From Hydrogenophilales bacterium (GTDB taxonomy: Bacteria; Pseudomonadota; Gammaproteobacteria; Burkholderiales; Thiobacillaceae), in assembly GCA_023258975.1 (NCBI GenBank), contig JAHFRD010000006.1:1-64000 (forward strand): a stretch of 64,000 nucleotides of DNA, written 5' to 3'. Positions 51,152-59,015 of this stretch are shown here, in pieces. Numbering within the stretch: the stretch's first letter is position 1; every line of letters begins with the position of its first letter. A program made the position numbers and the translations under genes. Below the pieces are notes generated by a model. That model ran no database searches, was not told the DNA's origin, and saw only the letters and a program-made list of their open reading frames with translations.

Positions 51152-52649
51152 GGCCGAACCTCGCCGCCAGCGCCTTCATGGGGGTTTCCACCAGATCCAG
51201 CCAGGGCACCATGTGGAAGCCGGCAGTGAGGATCACCACCACCAGGAGGACGGCGATGAACCATTCCATGCCGCTCGCGCGTTCCACCGCGCCGCCGCGA
51301 CCGGCCGGCGTCGGCGCCAGGAAGGCGCGCTGGAAGGCCCAGAGCAGGAAGCCGGCCGCCACCACGTTGCCCAGCGCCGCGCCCACCGTGGGGAGGGCGC
51401 CGAAGCGGTGGATGGCGGCCTCCAGTACCAGATGGGCGGCATCGAAGCCGGGCGTGCCGGGCATGCCGACGATGGCCAGGCCGGCGACGAAGTAGGTTAG
51501 ACCGATCATGGGGATGCGATCGAACAGGCCGCCCAGCTTTTCCAGGCGGGTGGTGCGGGTGCGCCGATAAACGAGGCCGGTCATCAGCATCATGGCGGTG
51601 GCGGCGAGGCCGAAATTCACCGTCAGCAACAAGGCTCCCTGCAACGCGACATGATCGAGGGCGAACAGGCCGACCAGCACCAGCGAGGTATGGCTGACCA
51701 CGGCGAAGGCCATGAGGCTGCGCAGATTGGTCTGCTGGAAGGCGAGCAGCGCGGCGTAGAACACCCCGGCGGCGGCGAAGCCGACCACGTAGGGCGCCCA
51801 CGCCTCCACCGCCGCCGGCAGCAGCGGCAGCACGAAACGCACCAGGCCGTAGATGCCGACCTTCACGCCCAGCAGCAGGGCCGGGGCGATGGCGACATTG
51901 CCATGCCGCGCCACCGTCGGCAGCCAGCCATGCAGCGGGAAGATCGGAGTGCGCACACCGAGGCCGTAGAACAGCAGGAAGAAACACACCGCGCCGAGTT
52001 CGAGCGGCACCGCCTGGCCGGCCAGGTCGAACAGGTCGAAGGTCCAGGCGCCCCCGGTCAGGTCATGGTGGGTCCAGCCGAGGATGAGCACGCCGGCCAG
52101 CAACATGGCGAGGCCGACTCCCTGGAACTGGTAGAAGCGGGACACCGCCGTTTCCCTTTCCGGCGAAACCGACCAGCGCCCGATGAGATGCCCTACCAAC
52201 GCCAGTTCCACGCCGGAGGCGAGCACGAACCAGAGCAGGTTGAACGTGGTGAGCGAGGACATCATCACGCCCTCCACCGCCAGCACCACGGCGATCAGGC
52301 GCGACTCTTCGCCGAGGCCGCGCACCATGCCGTAGAGCGTGACCAGGAAGACGATCAACGCGCCGAGCAGGACGAACAGCACGGTCACGCCGTCGGCGCC
52401 GGCGTGGTAGGCCAGCGGCCCGAGCAGATCGAGGCGCTCGGCGAACTGGAATGCCGCCTCGTGTTCATCGAACTGGCGATACAAGAGGATGGCCAACAGC
52501 AGTTCGATGCCGGCGATGCTCCGCCCCAGCAGGGTGGCCGCGCCGGTTTCACCCAGCCGCAGCAACAGCGCGGCGCCCGCCAGCGGCAGGAATTGCAGCG
52601 TCGCCAGCAGGGGCCAGTTCGCGTGTTGGTTCCAGAAAAGTTCAGTCAT
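51144..52649 (-). CDS. NuoM/NuoN-like membrane subunit, divergent copy
   Basis: A 501-residue antiporter-like protein. The lysine helix is present (LLLGVKVGIYGLVRF) with FPLHGWLPTVARHGNVAIAP before it. The usual WE motif of helix 5 is replaced by WFVLASGVELALVGH, so the glutamate is displaced. This may be a structural or regulatory subunit with an altered ion path. Start at 52649 (MTELFWNQHANWPLL), overlapping the DabB-like stop (TGATG). Confidence 0.82.
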   Translation of the reverse strand: MTELFWNQHANWPLLATLQFLPLAGAALLLRLGETGAATLLGRSIAGIELLLAILLYRQFDEHEAAFQFAERLDLLGPLAYHAGADGVTVLFVLLGALIVFLVTLYGMVRGLGEESRLIAVVLAVEGVMMSSLTTFNLLWFVLASGVELALVGHLIGRWSVSPERETAVSRFYQFQGVGLAMLLAGVLILGWTHHDLTGGAWTFDLFDLAGQAVPLELGAVCFFLLFYGLGVRTPIFPLHGWLPTVARHGNVAIAPALLLGVKVGIYGLVRFVLPLLPAAVEAWAPYVVGFAAAGVFYAALLAFQQTNLRSLMAFAVVSHTSLVLVGLFALDHVALQGALLLTVNFGLAATAMMLMTGLVYRRTRTTRLEKLGGLFDRIPMIGLTYFVAGLAIVGMPGTPGFDAAHLVLEAAIHRFGALPTVGAALGNVVAAGFLLWAFQRAFLAPTPAGRGGAVERASGMEWFIAVLLVVVILTAGFHMVPWLDLVETPMKALAARFGHV

Positions 52650-54181
52650 CACAGAATCACGACCAGGGTCGCCATCACCAACAGCAGCAGATAGCGCGGC
52701 TGCTCCAGCAGGGTTTCCACCCATTTCAGCCAGTCGCCCAGGCGCCGCATGCCGTCACCCAGGCGGCCGCCACCGCCTTGCAGAACCAGATGTTGCTCGA
52801 AGCGGTCGCAGCGCTGCGCCACCCACAACAGCAGACCGCCGGCGAGGCCGCGCCCCTTCACCACTTCGGCGTTGTTGTCCCGCTCGTCGAGCAACGCGGC
52901 GGCGCGTTGCGCTTCCGGCATGCCGACCAGGCGGCTGACCACGTTGTCGTCGATGGCGCGCATGTCGCGCGCCATCGCCAGAGTCGGGCGGGTGAGCAGG
53001 CGGTCGGCCAGGGACTCCAGCCAGAAGCGTTGCAGGGCGGCGGTATACAGGCGTGGACAACGGCGTAACCACGCGGGCGCCGGCGGCGTGGGCGCGCGCA
53101 ACAGGTGCATGTAGGAGGGGGCGGCGAGGAACTGCCAGGCGCGCCAGGTGGCGTGCAGGGCCATGTGCCAGGCGGCGAGATCGAACAGGCCGAGACCGCA
53201 TTCCAGGAACATCAGGCCGACCTGGGTGAGGGTAGCGAACAGCAGAGCGGATTTCACGTCGCTCTGCGCGTAGCCGACGATCCAGGCGTACAGCGCCGTG
53301 AGCAGGCCGATGAGGGCGATGAGCGCCATCACCCCGGGGGTGTGAACCAGGATGGGTTGCAGACGGATCACCAGGTAGACGCCCGCATGCACCATCACCG
53401 CGCCGTAGAAAATCGCGGAGGAGGGGGTCGGGCCTTCCAGCGCGCGCGCGATCCAGGGCGAGAACGGCACCTGCGCCGATTTCGCCAGGGCGGCGGTGAC
53501 GAAGCCGAGCGCCATCAGGCCGACGTAGAGCGTGGGCAGGTTCCGGGCGCCGGTGGCCATCTCCTTCCAGTCCAGGCTACCCAGCCAGAGCGCGGCCAGG
53601 GCGATGCCCAGCAGGAAGCCGGCGTCGCCGACGCGGTTGGTGATGAAGGCGCGCTGTGCGTTGGTGGTCGCGGTGCCGCGCTCGAAAGCGTAGCCGATCA
53701 ACATCCACGAACTCACCCCGGCCAGTTCCCAGCCGACGAACGCCAGCGCCGCGTTGCCGGCCAGCACGATCAGCGCCATGCCGGCGGTGAACAGGTTCAT
53801 GCCGATGAAAAAACGGTGGAAACCCGCCTCGCGGTGCATGTAGTTGACCGAGAACTTGAGCGTCACCAGGGCGATGAAGGCGACCAGGGTGGCGAAGCCC
53901 AGCGCGAGTCCATCCAGGGTGAACGACAGTGGCAGCTTGAGCGCGCCGCTGGTGAACCAGTCGGCCAGCCATACCTGTCCCGGCGGGCCGGCTCGCGCGG
54001 CGAGGACGTCCAGCCCGAGCAGGGTCAGCAGGCCGAAGCCACTGGCCAGGAGGGTGATGCGCGCGGTGAGCCTTTCCCCCGCCTCGCCGCGCGCCGGCCC
54101 GGCCAGGTGCAGCAGGGTAATGAGCAGCGCCGCCAGCAGCGGCAGCGCGGGGATCAGGGCAATCAGGGCAAAGGGGGTCAT
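52649..54181 (-). CDS. dabB: DabB: NuoL-like membrane subunit of the inorganic-carbon pump
   Basis: A 510-residue NuoL/MrpA-type protein, the direct neighbour of dabA. FVGWELAGVSSWMLIGYAFE carries the helix-5 glutamate. KSAQVPFSPWIARALEGPTP and SSAIFYGAVMVHAGVYLVIR are the NuoL half-channel. DabB is the membrane partner that, in studied systems, energises DabA with a cation gradient. It lacks the long NuoL lateral helix, as expected. The ATG at 54181 overlaps the dabA stop by 4 bp. Confidence 0.9.
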   Translation of the reverse strand: MTPFALIALIPALPLLAALLITLLHLAGPARGEAGERLTARITLLASGFGLLTLLGLDVLAARAGPPGQVWLADWFTSGALKLPLSFTLDGLALGFATLVAFIALVTLKFSVNYMHREAGFHRFFIGMNLFTAGMALIVLAGNAALAFVGWELAGVSSWMLIGYAFERGTATTNAQRAFITNRVGDAGFLLGIALAALWLGSLDWKEMATGARNLPTLYVGLMALGFVTAALAKSAQVPFSPWIARALEGPTPSSAIFYGAVMVHAGVYLVIRLQPILVHTPGVMALIALIGLLTALYAWIVGYAQSDVKSALLFATLTQVGLMFLECGLGLFDLAAWHMALHATWRAWQFLAAPSYMHLLRAPTPPAPAWLRRCPRLYTAALQRFWLESLADRLLTRPTLAMARDMRAIDDNVVSRLVGMPEAQRAAALLDERDNNAEVVKGRGLAGGLLLWVAQRCDRFEQHLVLQGGGGRLGDGMRRLGDWLKWVETLLEQPRYLLLLVMATLVVIL

Positions 54182-57100
54182 GCGGCCGCTCCCGTAGCGC
54201 CGGCGTCCTCGCCGGCAACGCCCGCCGATAGGCGGGCTTCCAGCCCGCTTGCCGGCGAGGACGTTGGCGCCACACCGGTTTCGATCAGCGCCGGCGGCAG
54301 CGCGTCGCGCTGGCCACGGTACCAATCCGCCGAGCGTCGCACGCTGGGCAGCGCCGGGCCTTGCGGCAGCCATTCGACCCAGCCGGCGCCGACCACGAAG
54401 CGGTGGATCGCGGCCGTATCCGGGTCGATGGCGACGAGTTGGATCCAGGCGTTGTCGATGAGGCTCTGGATGGCGGGCTGGCGCTGGTAGATCGCGGTGA
54501 GCACGTCGAGCGTGTGTTCCACCACCACCAGGATGCGCATCGCCTCGTGTACCTCGATCATCTGCCGGGGCAGGCCGGTGCGCAGGTCGGAGGCTGCGCC
54601 TTCCATCACGCCGAGCAGGCCGGCGACGTTGTGCATGACCTTGGTGCCGCAGCCGTAACGTTCGTTGTTGGCGCTGGAGAAGTAGTACTCCAGGCTGATG
54701 CCGGCGCCCACCGCGCCGTTGATGATGAGATGCCGCTCCAGCACGGCGCCGTCCGGATCCTGGCTGGGGTCGTAGGAAACCAGGAAGGTGCGGCGGTCGA
54801 AGAACGCCCCGCGCGACAGCGAGCGGCGGCCGAAAAAGGCGCTGGCGTTGGTGGCGTGGCCGAGTTCCGGGCGCGCCTGCGAATAGTCGTTGGCGCGGCC
54901 GGTGACATGGTTCCAGGCGGCCTCCGGGCCGATGTCGAGCGGCGCCGACATGAAGCGGCGGCAGCGTTCCTGGGCATGCAGGCGGCAGGCGGCCTCGCAA
55001 TCCCGCCGCAGTTTCGCCAGGGCCGGGCGCAGGGCTTCGGGCAGCAGCGCCTCGTCATACCAGGTGATGATGTCGTCGCAGGTGTCGTGTTCCGAGCCGA
55101 TGAACCAGGTGGCATCGGGAATGGTGATGCCGCGCTCGCGCAGCAGCGCGCGCACCTCGGGGCGGTTGGCCATCGCCGCCACCAGGCGCGCGTTGGGCCC
55201 GGAGTTGCGGCCGGCGCAGGCGCCGCAACTGTAGGCGGAACCATGCGGGTTGTTCAGGCTGTGCGAGCCGTGCCCGACGATCGCCACCAGGGGCGAAAAA
55301 CCGTAGGTGAGGCCGGTGTTGTACAGCAAGGCCTGCACCCGGTCGGTCTGTTCCACATCGGTGAAGCCCGGGTTGCGCGCCTCCGGGGAGGCGGTGGGGC
55401 TGTCGTTGGGCACGGTGAAGGCGATCCGGGTCGCCACCGGCCGGTCGAAGCGCGCGCGCAGGTTTTGCGTGAAGCGGCCCAGGGCGCCCGGCGCGAACGC
55501 CTTGCCGGCGAGCACGCCCAGGGTCAACGGCGCGGCGGCGATACTCATCAGGGTGGGCGTGACCAGGCCGAGACGGGTGCCCTGGTGCAGGCGCGCCTTC
55601 CAGCGCAGGCGCTGGCCTTGCCGCTGCGCGTGCCGGGCATGGAGCGCCGCGTCCACGGCCCGCTCGCGCACCTCATGCGCCGGCAGCACCACGCTCGGCA
55701 CCACCGGGCAGAGCGCCACCGCATGGTCGTCATCGAGGCTGCGCCAGGCGTGCGGCACGTTGAAGTGGGCGGCCGCGCCCAGGGTTTCCACCTCCGGCGC
55801 GAGTTCCTCCAGGTGGCGGCGCAGGCCTTCCTCGCGGTCGTCGATGCAGAACACCAGTTGCGCGGCGGGCGGCGTGGCGCGGGTCTTCCAGGGGCCGCGC
55901 CCGGCGTTGGCGGCGAGCGCGGCGAGAATCTGCTGGCGAAAGTGGCGTTCGTAGGCTTGCAGGAAGACCCAGCCCATGCGTTGCGGCGTGAGGTCGTCCA
56001 GGCAGGCCAGCAGCGCCTGGACGCCGTCGCCGTCGCACCGTGTGAGGGCGTGGGCAGGGATGCCGAGGTGCTGGCAGAGAAGGAAGAGGGGCCAGCGGTT
56101 CGGGTTGAGGCGGCGCGCATCGCACGCGTCCACTTTCTCCGTGAGCAGGCGCGCGATCGGCAGCCAGTCGGCCTCGTCCTCTTCGCCTGCGCGGTTGACC
56201 GCTTCGCGCACCATGCGATGGCCCTGGCCTTGCAGCCATTCCGGCGGCGTGCCCATCTCATGGCTGTCGCGTAGCGACGCTTGATGCTCCCCTCTCCCGC
56301 GAGCGGGAGAGGGATTGGGGGTGAGGGGCGGGCCATACAACGCCAGGCGTACCAGCAGTTCCGCCGGATGGTGGTGCAGATAGCCGCGCAGGCCATGCAC
56401 GCTTGCCTCGGTCTTGAAGTGGATGCTGGCGAGGCGCTGCGCGTGGATGCGTTCCAGCACCAGGCGCACGGCGAGGTAGTCCAGCATGGCGACGGGTGTG
56501 CTCGGTTGCGTTGCCTCGTCTTCGTAGCCGGGATGCAGATCGCGCCACAGGAACATGCCGGACCAGCCCGGCAACTCCAGGGCGAGCGCCTCCAGATACT
56601 CGGCGCGGCCATCGTCGGGCAGTCCCAGCACCTGCAATTCCTGGACGATGCAGGCTTCGGCATCGTCCGGCAGACGTTCCAGGATCGGGTCGCAACCGGG
56701 TAGTTCGCTGAATTCGAAATGTGGATCGCGGCGCGCGCTTTCCAGCCAGGCGGCATAGAAGCCGCGCGCCCGCGCCGGGTTGTGCCAGGCGGCCATGCCC
56801 AGATCCAGATGCGCGGCGAAATGCCGGATCAGATAGGGGCGCTGCTCGTCCAGGATGTCGCGCCCGGTCAGGCGCAGCAGCAGGCCGCGCAGGCTGAGGC
56901 CGTGCGTGAATTGCCCCATCAGGTCGGCAAGTTTCTGTTCGGCTTCGTGCTTGATCCGATGCAGGTTCCAGAGCTGGGCGGCCTCGCCGGCCAGGGGCTC
57001 CTCCGCCACTTCCGCCGGAGCGGCCTCGCGCGCGGCCAACGCGTCGCCGCAGGCTTGCCACAACGCCGTCAGCGCCACCGCCTCGTCGCCCCCCCCGTCC

Positions 57101-57546
57101 AGCAGGCGCCGCCGCGACGCATCCGGCACTTCGTCCTGGAAACGGGTGAGCGCGCCCAGTTCGTCGATGCGCCAGTCCAGGGCGGTATCGGGCAAGGGCT
57201 GGAGGTCGAAGCAAAGCGCGGCCAGCAGCGCGTCGCGGCGCCTGAGGCCGCCAGGCAAGGCCGCGTCGGCGCGCAGTTCCGGGGTCTCGTCGAGCGCGGC
57301 GTCGAGGTCGGAGAGATCAATGCGGCCTTGCCGGAAATAGGCGCGGAAGGCTTCCGGCGGCTGATAGCCGTGATTGCCGGTGGCCGCTTCCGCCGCCGCC
57401 AGGGCTGCGCGGAAATGCCGATCCGCGAAGCCGTGCAGGGTGTTGTGGTGCACGAAGTCCTTGATCGGCGCCTGCGCTGGCAGGAGGTGTTCCAGGTGGC
57501 GCAGCAGATCGCGCAGCCAGGCGTTCCGGGGCGTCGGGGTCGTCAT
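54178..57546 (-). CDS. dabA: DabA: inorganic-carbon transporter subunit (DUF2309)
   Basis: A 1122-residue peripheral protein of the DAB carbon uptake complex, thought to hydrate CO2 vectorially. The zinc site is complete: C567-I-D569-D-R (VFCIDDREEG), H759 (IVGHGSHS) and C774 (SAYSCGACAGR); the H-to-C spacing of 15 equals that of characterised DabA2. N-terminal hallmark: IKDFVHHNTLHGFADRHF. Odd points: residues 406-421 (LTPNPSPARGRGEHQ) are encoded by a palindromic repeat, and residues about 1091-1122 by a REP-like element. Both are probably late in-frame insertions. It overlaps neighbours on both sides by 4 bp. Confidence 0.95.
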   Translation of the reverse strand: MTTPTPRNAWLRDLLRHLEHLLPAQAPIKDFVHHNTLHGFADRHFRAALAAAEAATGNHGYQPPEAFRAYFRQGRIDLSDLDAALDETPELRADAALPGGLRRRDALLAALCFDLQPLPDTALDWRIDELGALTRFQDEVPDASRRRLLDGGGDEAVALTALWQACGDALAAREAAPAEVAEEPLAGEAAQLWNLHRIKHEAEQKLADLMGQFTHGLSLRGLLLRLTGRDILDEQRPYLIRHFAAHLDLGMAAWHNPARARGFYAAWLESARRDPHFEFSELPGCDPILERLPDDAEACIVQELQVLGLPDDGRAEYLEALALELPGWSGMFLWRDLHPGYEDEATQPSTPVAMLDYLAVRLVLERIHAQRLASIHFKTEASVHGLRGYLHHHPAELLVRLALYGPPLTPNPSPARGRGEHQASLRDSHEMGTPPEWLQGQGHRMVREAVNRAGEEDEADWLPIARLLTEKVDACDARRLNPNRWPLFLLCQHLGIPAHALTRCDGDGVQALLACLDDLTPQRMGWVFLQAYERHFRQQILAALAANAGRGPWKTRATPPAAQLVFCIDDREEGLRRHLEELAPEVETLGAAAHFNVPHAWRSLDDDHAVALCPVVPSVVLPAHEVRERAVDAALHARHAQRQGQRLRWKARLHQGTRLGLVTPTLMSIAAAPLTLGVLAGKAFAPGALGRFTQNLRARFDRPVATRIAFTVPNDSPTASPEARNPGFTDVEQTDRVQALLYNTGLTYGFSPLVAIVGHGSHSLNNPHGSAYSCGACAGRNSGPNARLVAAMANRPEVRALLRERGITIPDATWFIGSEHDTCDDIITWYDEALLPEALRPALAKLRRDCEAACRLHAQERCRRFMSAPLDIGPEAAWNHVTGRANDYSQARPELGHATNASAFFGRRSLSRGAFFDRRTFLVSYDPSQDPDGAVLERHLIINGAVGAGISLEYYFSSANNERYGCGTKVMHNVAGLLGVMEGAASDLRTGLPRQMIEVHEAMRILVVVEHTLDVLTAIYQRQPAIQSLIDNAWIQLVAIDPDTAAIHRFVVGAGWVEWLPQGPALPSVRRSADWYRGQRDALPPALIETGVAPTSSPASGLEARLSAGVAGEDAGATGAAA
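54193..54275. repeat. REP-like inverted pair inside the dabA 3' end
   Basis: CGTAGCGCCGGCGTCCTCGC and CGAGGACGTTGGCGCCACA arms enclose a nested GCCCGCC...GGCGGGC hairpin. It encodes the last DabA residues (SSPASGLEARLSAGVAGED). Confidence 0.75.
56287..56331. repeat. Palindromic CTCTCCCGCGAGCGGGAGAG repeat inside dabA
   Basis: Stem CCTCTCCCG/CGGGAGAGG flanked by CCCCAATCC-like sequence. This is a common dispersed genomic repeat that often reads LTPNPSPxRGRG. Here it is in frame in dabA (residues 406-421). Confidence 0.7.
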
Positions 57547-58997
57547 ATCGCGAACAAGCGCGCGTAGCGGCCGACCGAGGCGGCGATCAGATGCAGCATC
57601 GGCGCGGGGTAGAAACCGATGCTCAGGCTGCCGGCGGTGAGCACGGCGGCGGCGGTGAATTCGCCCCGGGTGAGGTCGGGCAGATGCCGCATGCGCGCGG
57701 AGACCGGGCCGGTGAACAGGCGCCCCACCGTGCGGATGGCGTAGGCGGCGGTGATGACCACGGTGAGCGAGAGCAGCGCCATCCAGGCACCCCAGCGTTC
57801 AAAACCACCCACCAGAACGTGCAATTCGGCGACGAAGCCGGCGGTGCCGGGCAGGCCGACGGCGGCGAGGAAGGCCAGCACGGTGAAGAAGGCGAAGCGC
57901 GGCATGACCTTGACCAGGGAAGCGTAGTCGGCCAGTTCGCGGGTGTGGGTGCGCTCGTACAGGAGGCCAATGAGCAGGAACAGCGCGCCCGCCACCAGGC
58001 CGTGCGCCACCATCTGCATCACGGCGCCGTTGAGGCCGGCCGGGTTGAGGGCGGCCAGTCCAAGCAACACCACGCCCATGTGCGAGACCGAGGAATAGGC
58101 CACCATCGCCTTCAGATCAGACTGCTTCCATGCCAGCACACCGCCGTAGACCAGGCTGACCAGGGCCAGCGTCATGAGCACACCCTGCAACGCCTCGGCG
58201 GCGGCGGGCAGCATCCAGACCGCGCGGATCAGCCCGTAGGAACCCATCTTGAGCAGGATGCCGGAGAGCAGGATGGACACCGGGCTGGGCGCCTCGACGT
58301 GGGCCAGGGGCAGCCAGCCATGCAGCGGGAAGATCGGCATCTTGACGCCGAAACCGATCAGGAGGCCGAGGAACAGACCGATCTGGGTGGCTTCCGGCAA
58401 CAACCGCGCGCCTTCCCGGATCACGCCCATGTCGAAGGAATGCCCGGGCGCCACGTCGTACAGGATGAGCAGGGCGATCAACATGAACACCGAGCCGCCC
58501 ATTGTGTAGAGCACGAAGTTGAGCGCGGCGTGGCTGCGGTTCTTGCCGCCGTAGCGGTCGATCAGGAAGAACAGCGGCAGCAGGGTGAGTTCCCAGAACA
58601 CGTAGAACAGCGACCAGTCGCGCGCCGTGAATACCCCCAGCATGGCCGCTTCCAGCAACAGCAGCAGGATGTAGTAGCCCTTGGGCTTGTCCTTGATGCC
58701 GGCGGAGGCGAGCGCGGCGATGAACGCCAGCAGCGTCGCCAGCCAGACCAGCGGCAGCGAGATGCCATCGACGCCGAGGGTGAAGGCGCTGCCCAGGCGC
58801 GGGTTCCAGACATGGCTTTCGACCAGTTGCGCGGTGGCGACCGCAGGGTCGAAGGCGGAGGCCAGCCACAGGCTCCAGCCCAGCGTCACCGCCGCCGCCG
58901 CGATGGCGGCGCGGCGGATGAGCGTGCCCGAACGCGCGGGCAGAAACACGATCAGCAGCGCGCCGAGCAGCGGCAGCAGAAGCAGGGTTCTCAGCAC
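57543..58997 (-). CDS. NuoM-like antiporter-type membrane subunit, first copy
   Basis: A 484-residue NuoM/MrpD-type protein starting at GTG. It has FYVFWELTLLPLFFLIDRYG with the helix-5 glutamate and GILLKMGSYGLIRA with the lysine, plus FPLHGWLPLAHVEAPSPVSI. Of the three NuoM-like proteins here it is closest to bona fide NuoM. It overlaps dabA by 4 bp and follows the SulP gene by 18 bp. Confidence 0.88.
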   Translation of the reverse strand: MLRTLLLLPLLGALLIVFLPARSGTLIRRAAIAAAAVTLGWSLWLASAFDPAVATAQLVESHVWNPRLGSAFTLGVDGISLPLVWLATLLAFIAALASAGIKDKPKGYYILLLLLEAAMLGVFTARDWSLFYVFWELTLLPLFFLIDRYGGKNRSHAALNFVLYTMGGSVFMLIALLILYDVAPGHSFDMGVIREGARLLPEATQIGLFLGLLIGFGVKMPIFPLHGWLPLAHVEAPSPVSILLSGILLKMGSYGLIRAVWMLPAAAEALQGVLMTLALVSLVYGGVLAWKQSDLKAMVAYSSVSHMGVVLLGLAALNPAGLNGAVMQMVAHGLVAGALFLLIGLLYERTHTRELADYASLVKVMPRFAFFTVLAFLAAVGLPGTAGFVAELHVLVGGFERWGAWMALLSLTVVITAAYAIRTVGRLFTGPVSARMRHLPDLTRGEFTAAAVLTAGSLSIGFYPAPMLHLIAASVGRYARLFAI

Positions 58998-59015
58998 GGC
59001 GCGCGCTGCCAGCGA

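Noticed and set aside
49655-58997. NADH dehydrogenase (complex I) operon
   Set aside because: Only NuoL/M-like genes occur, interleaved with dabA; nuoA-K and the peripheral arm subunits are missing, so it is a DAB locus.
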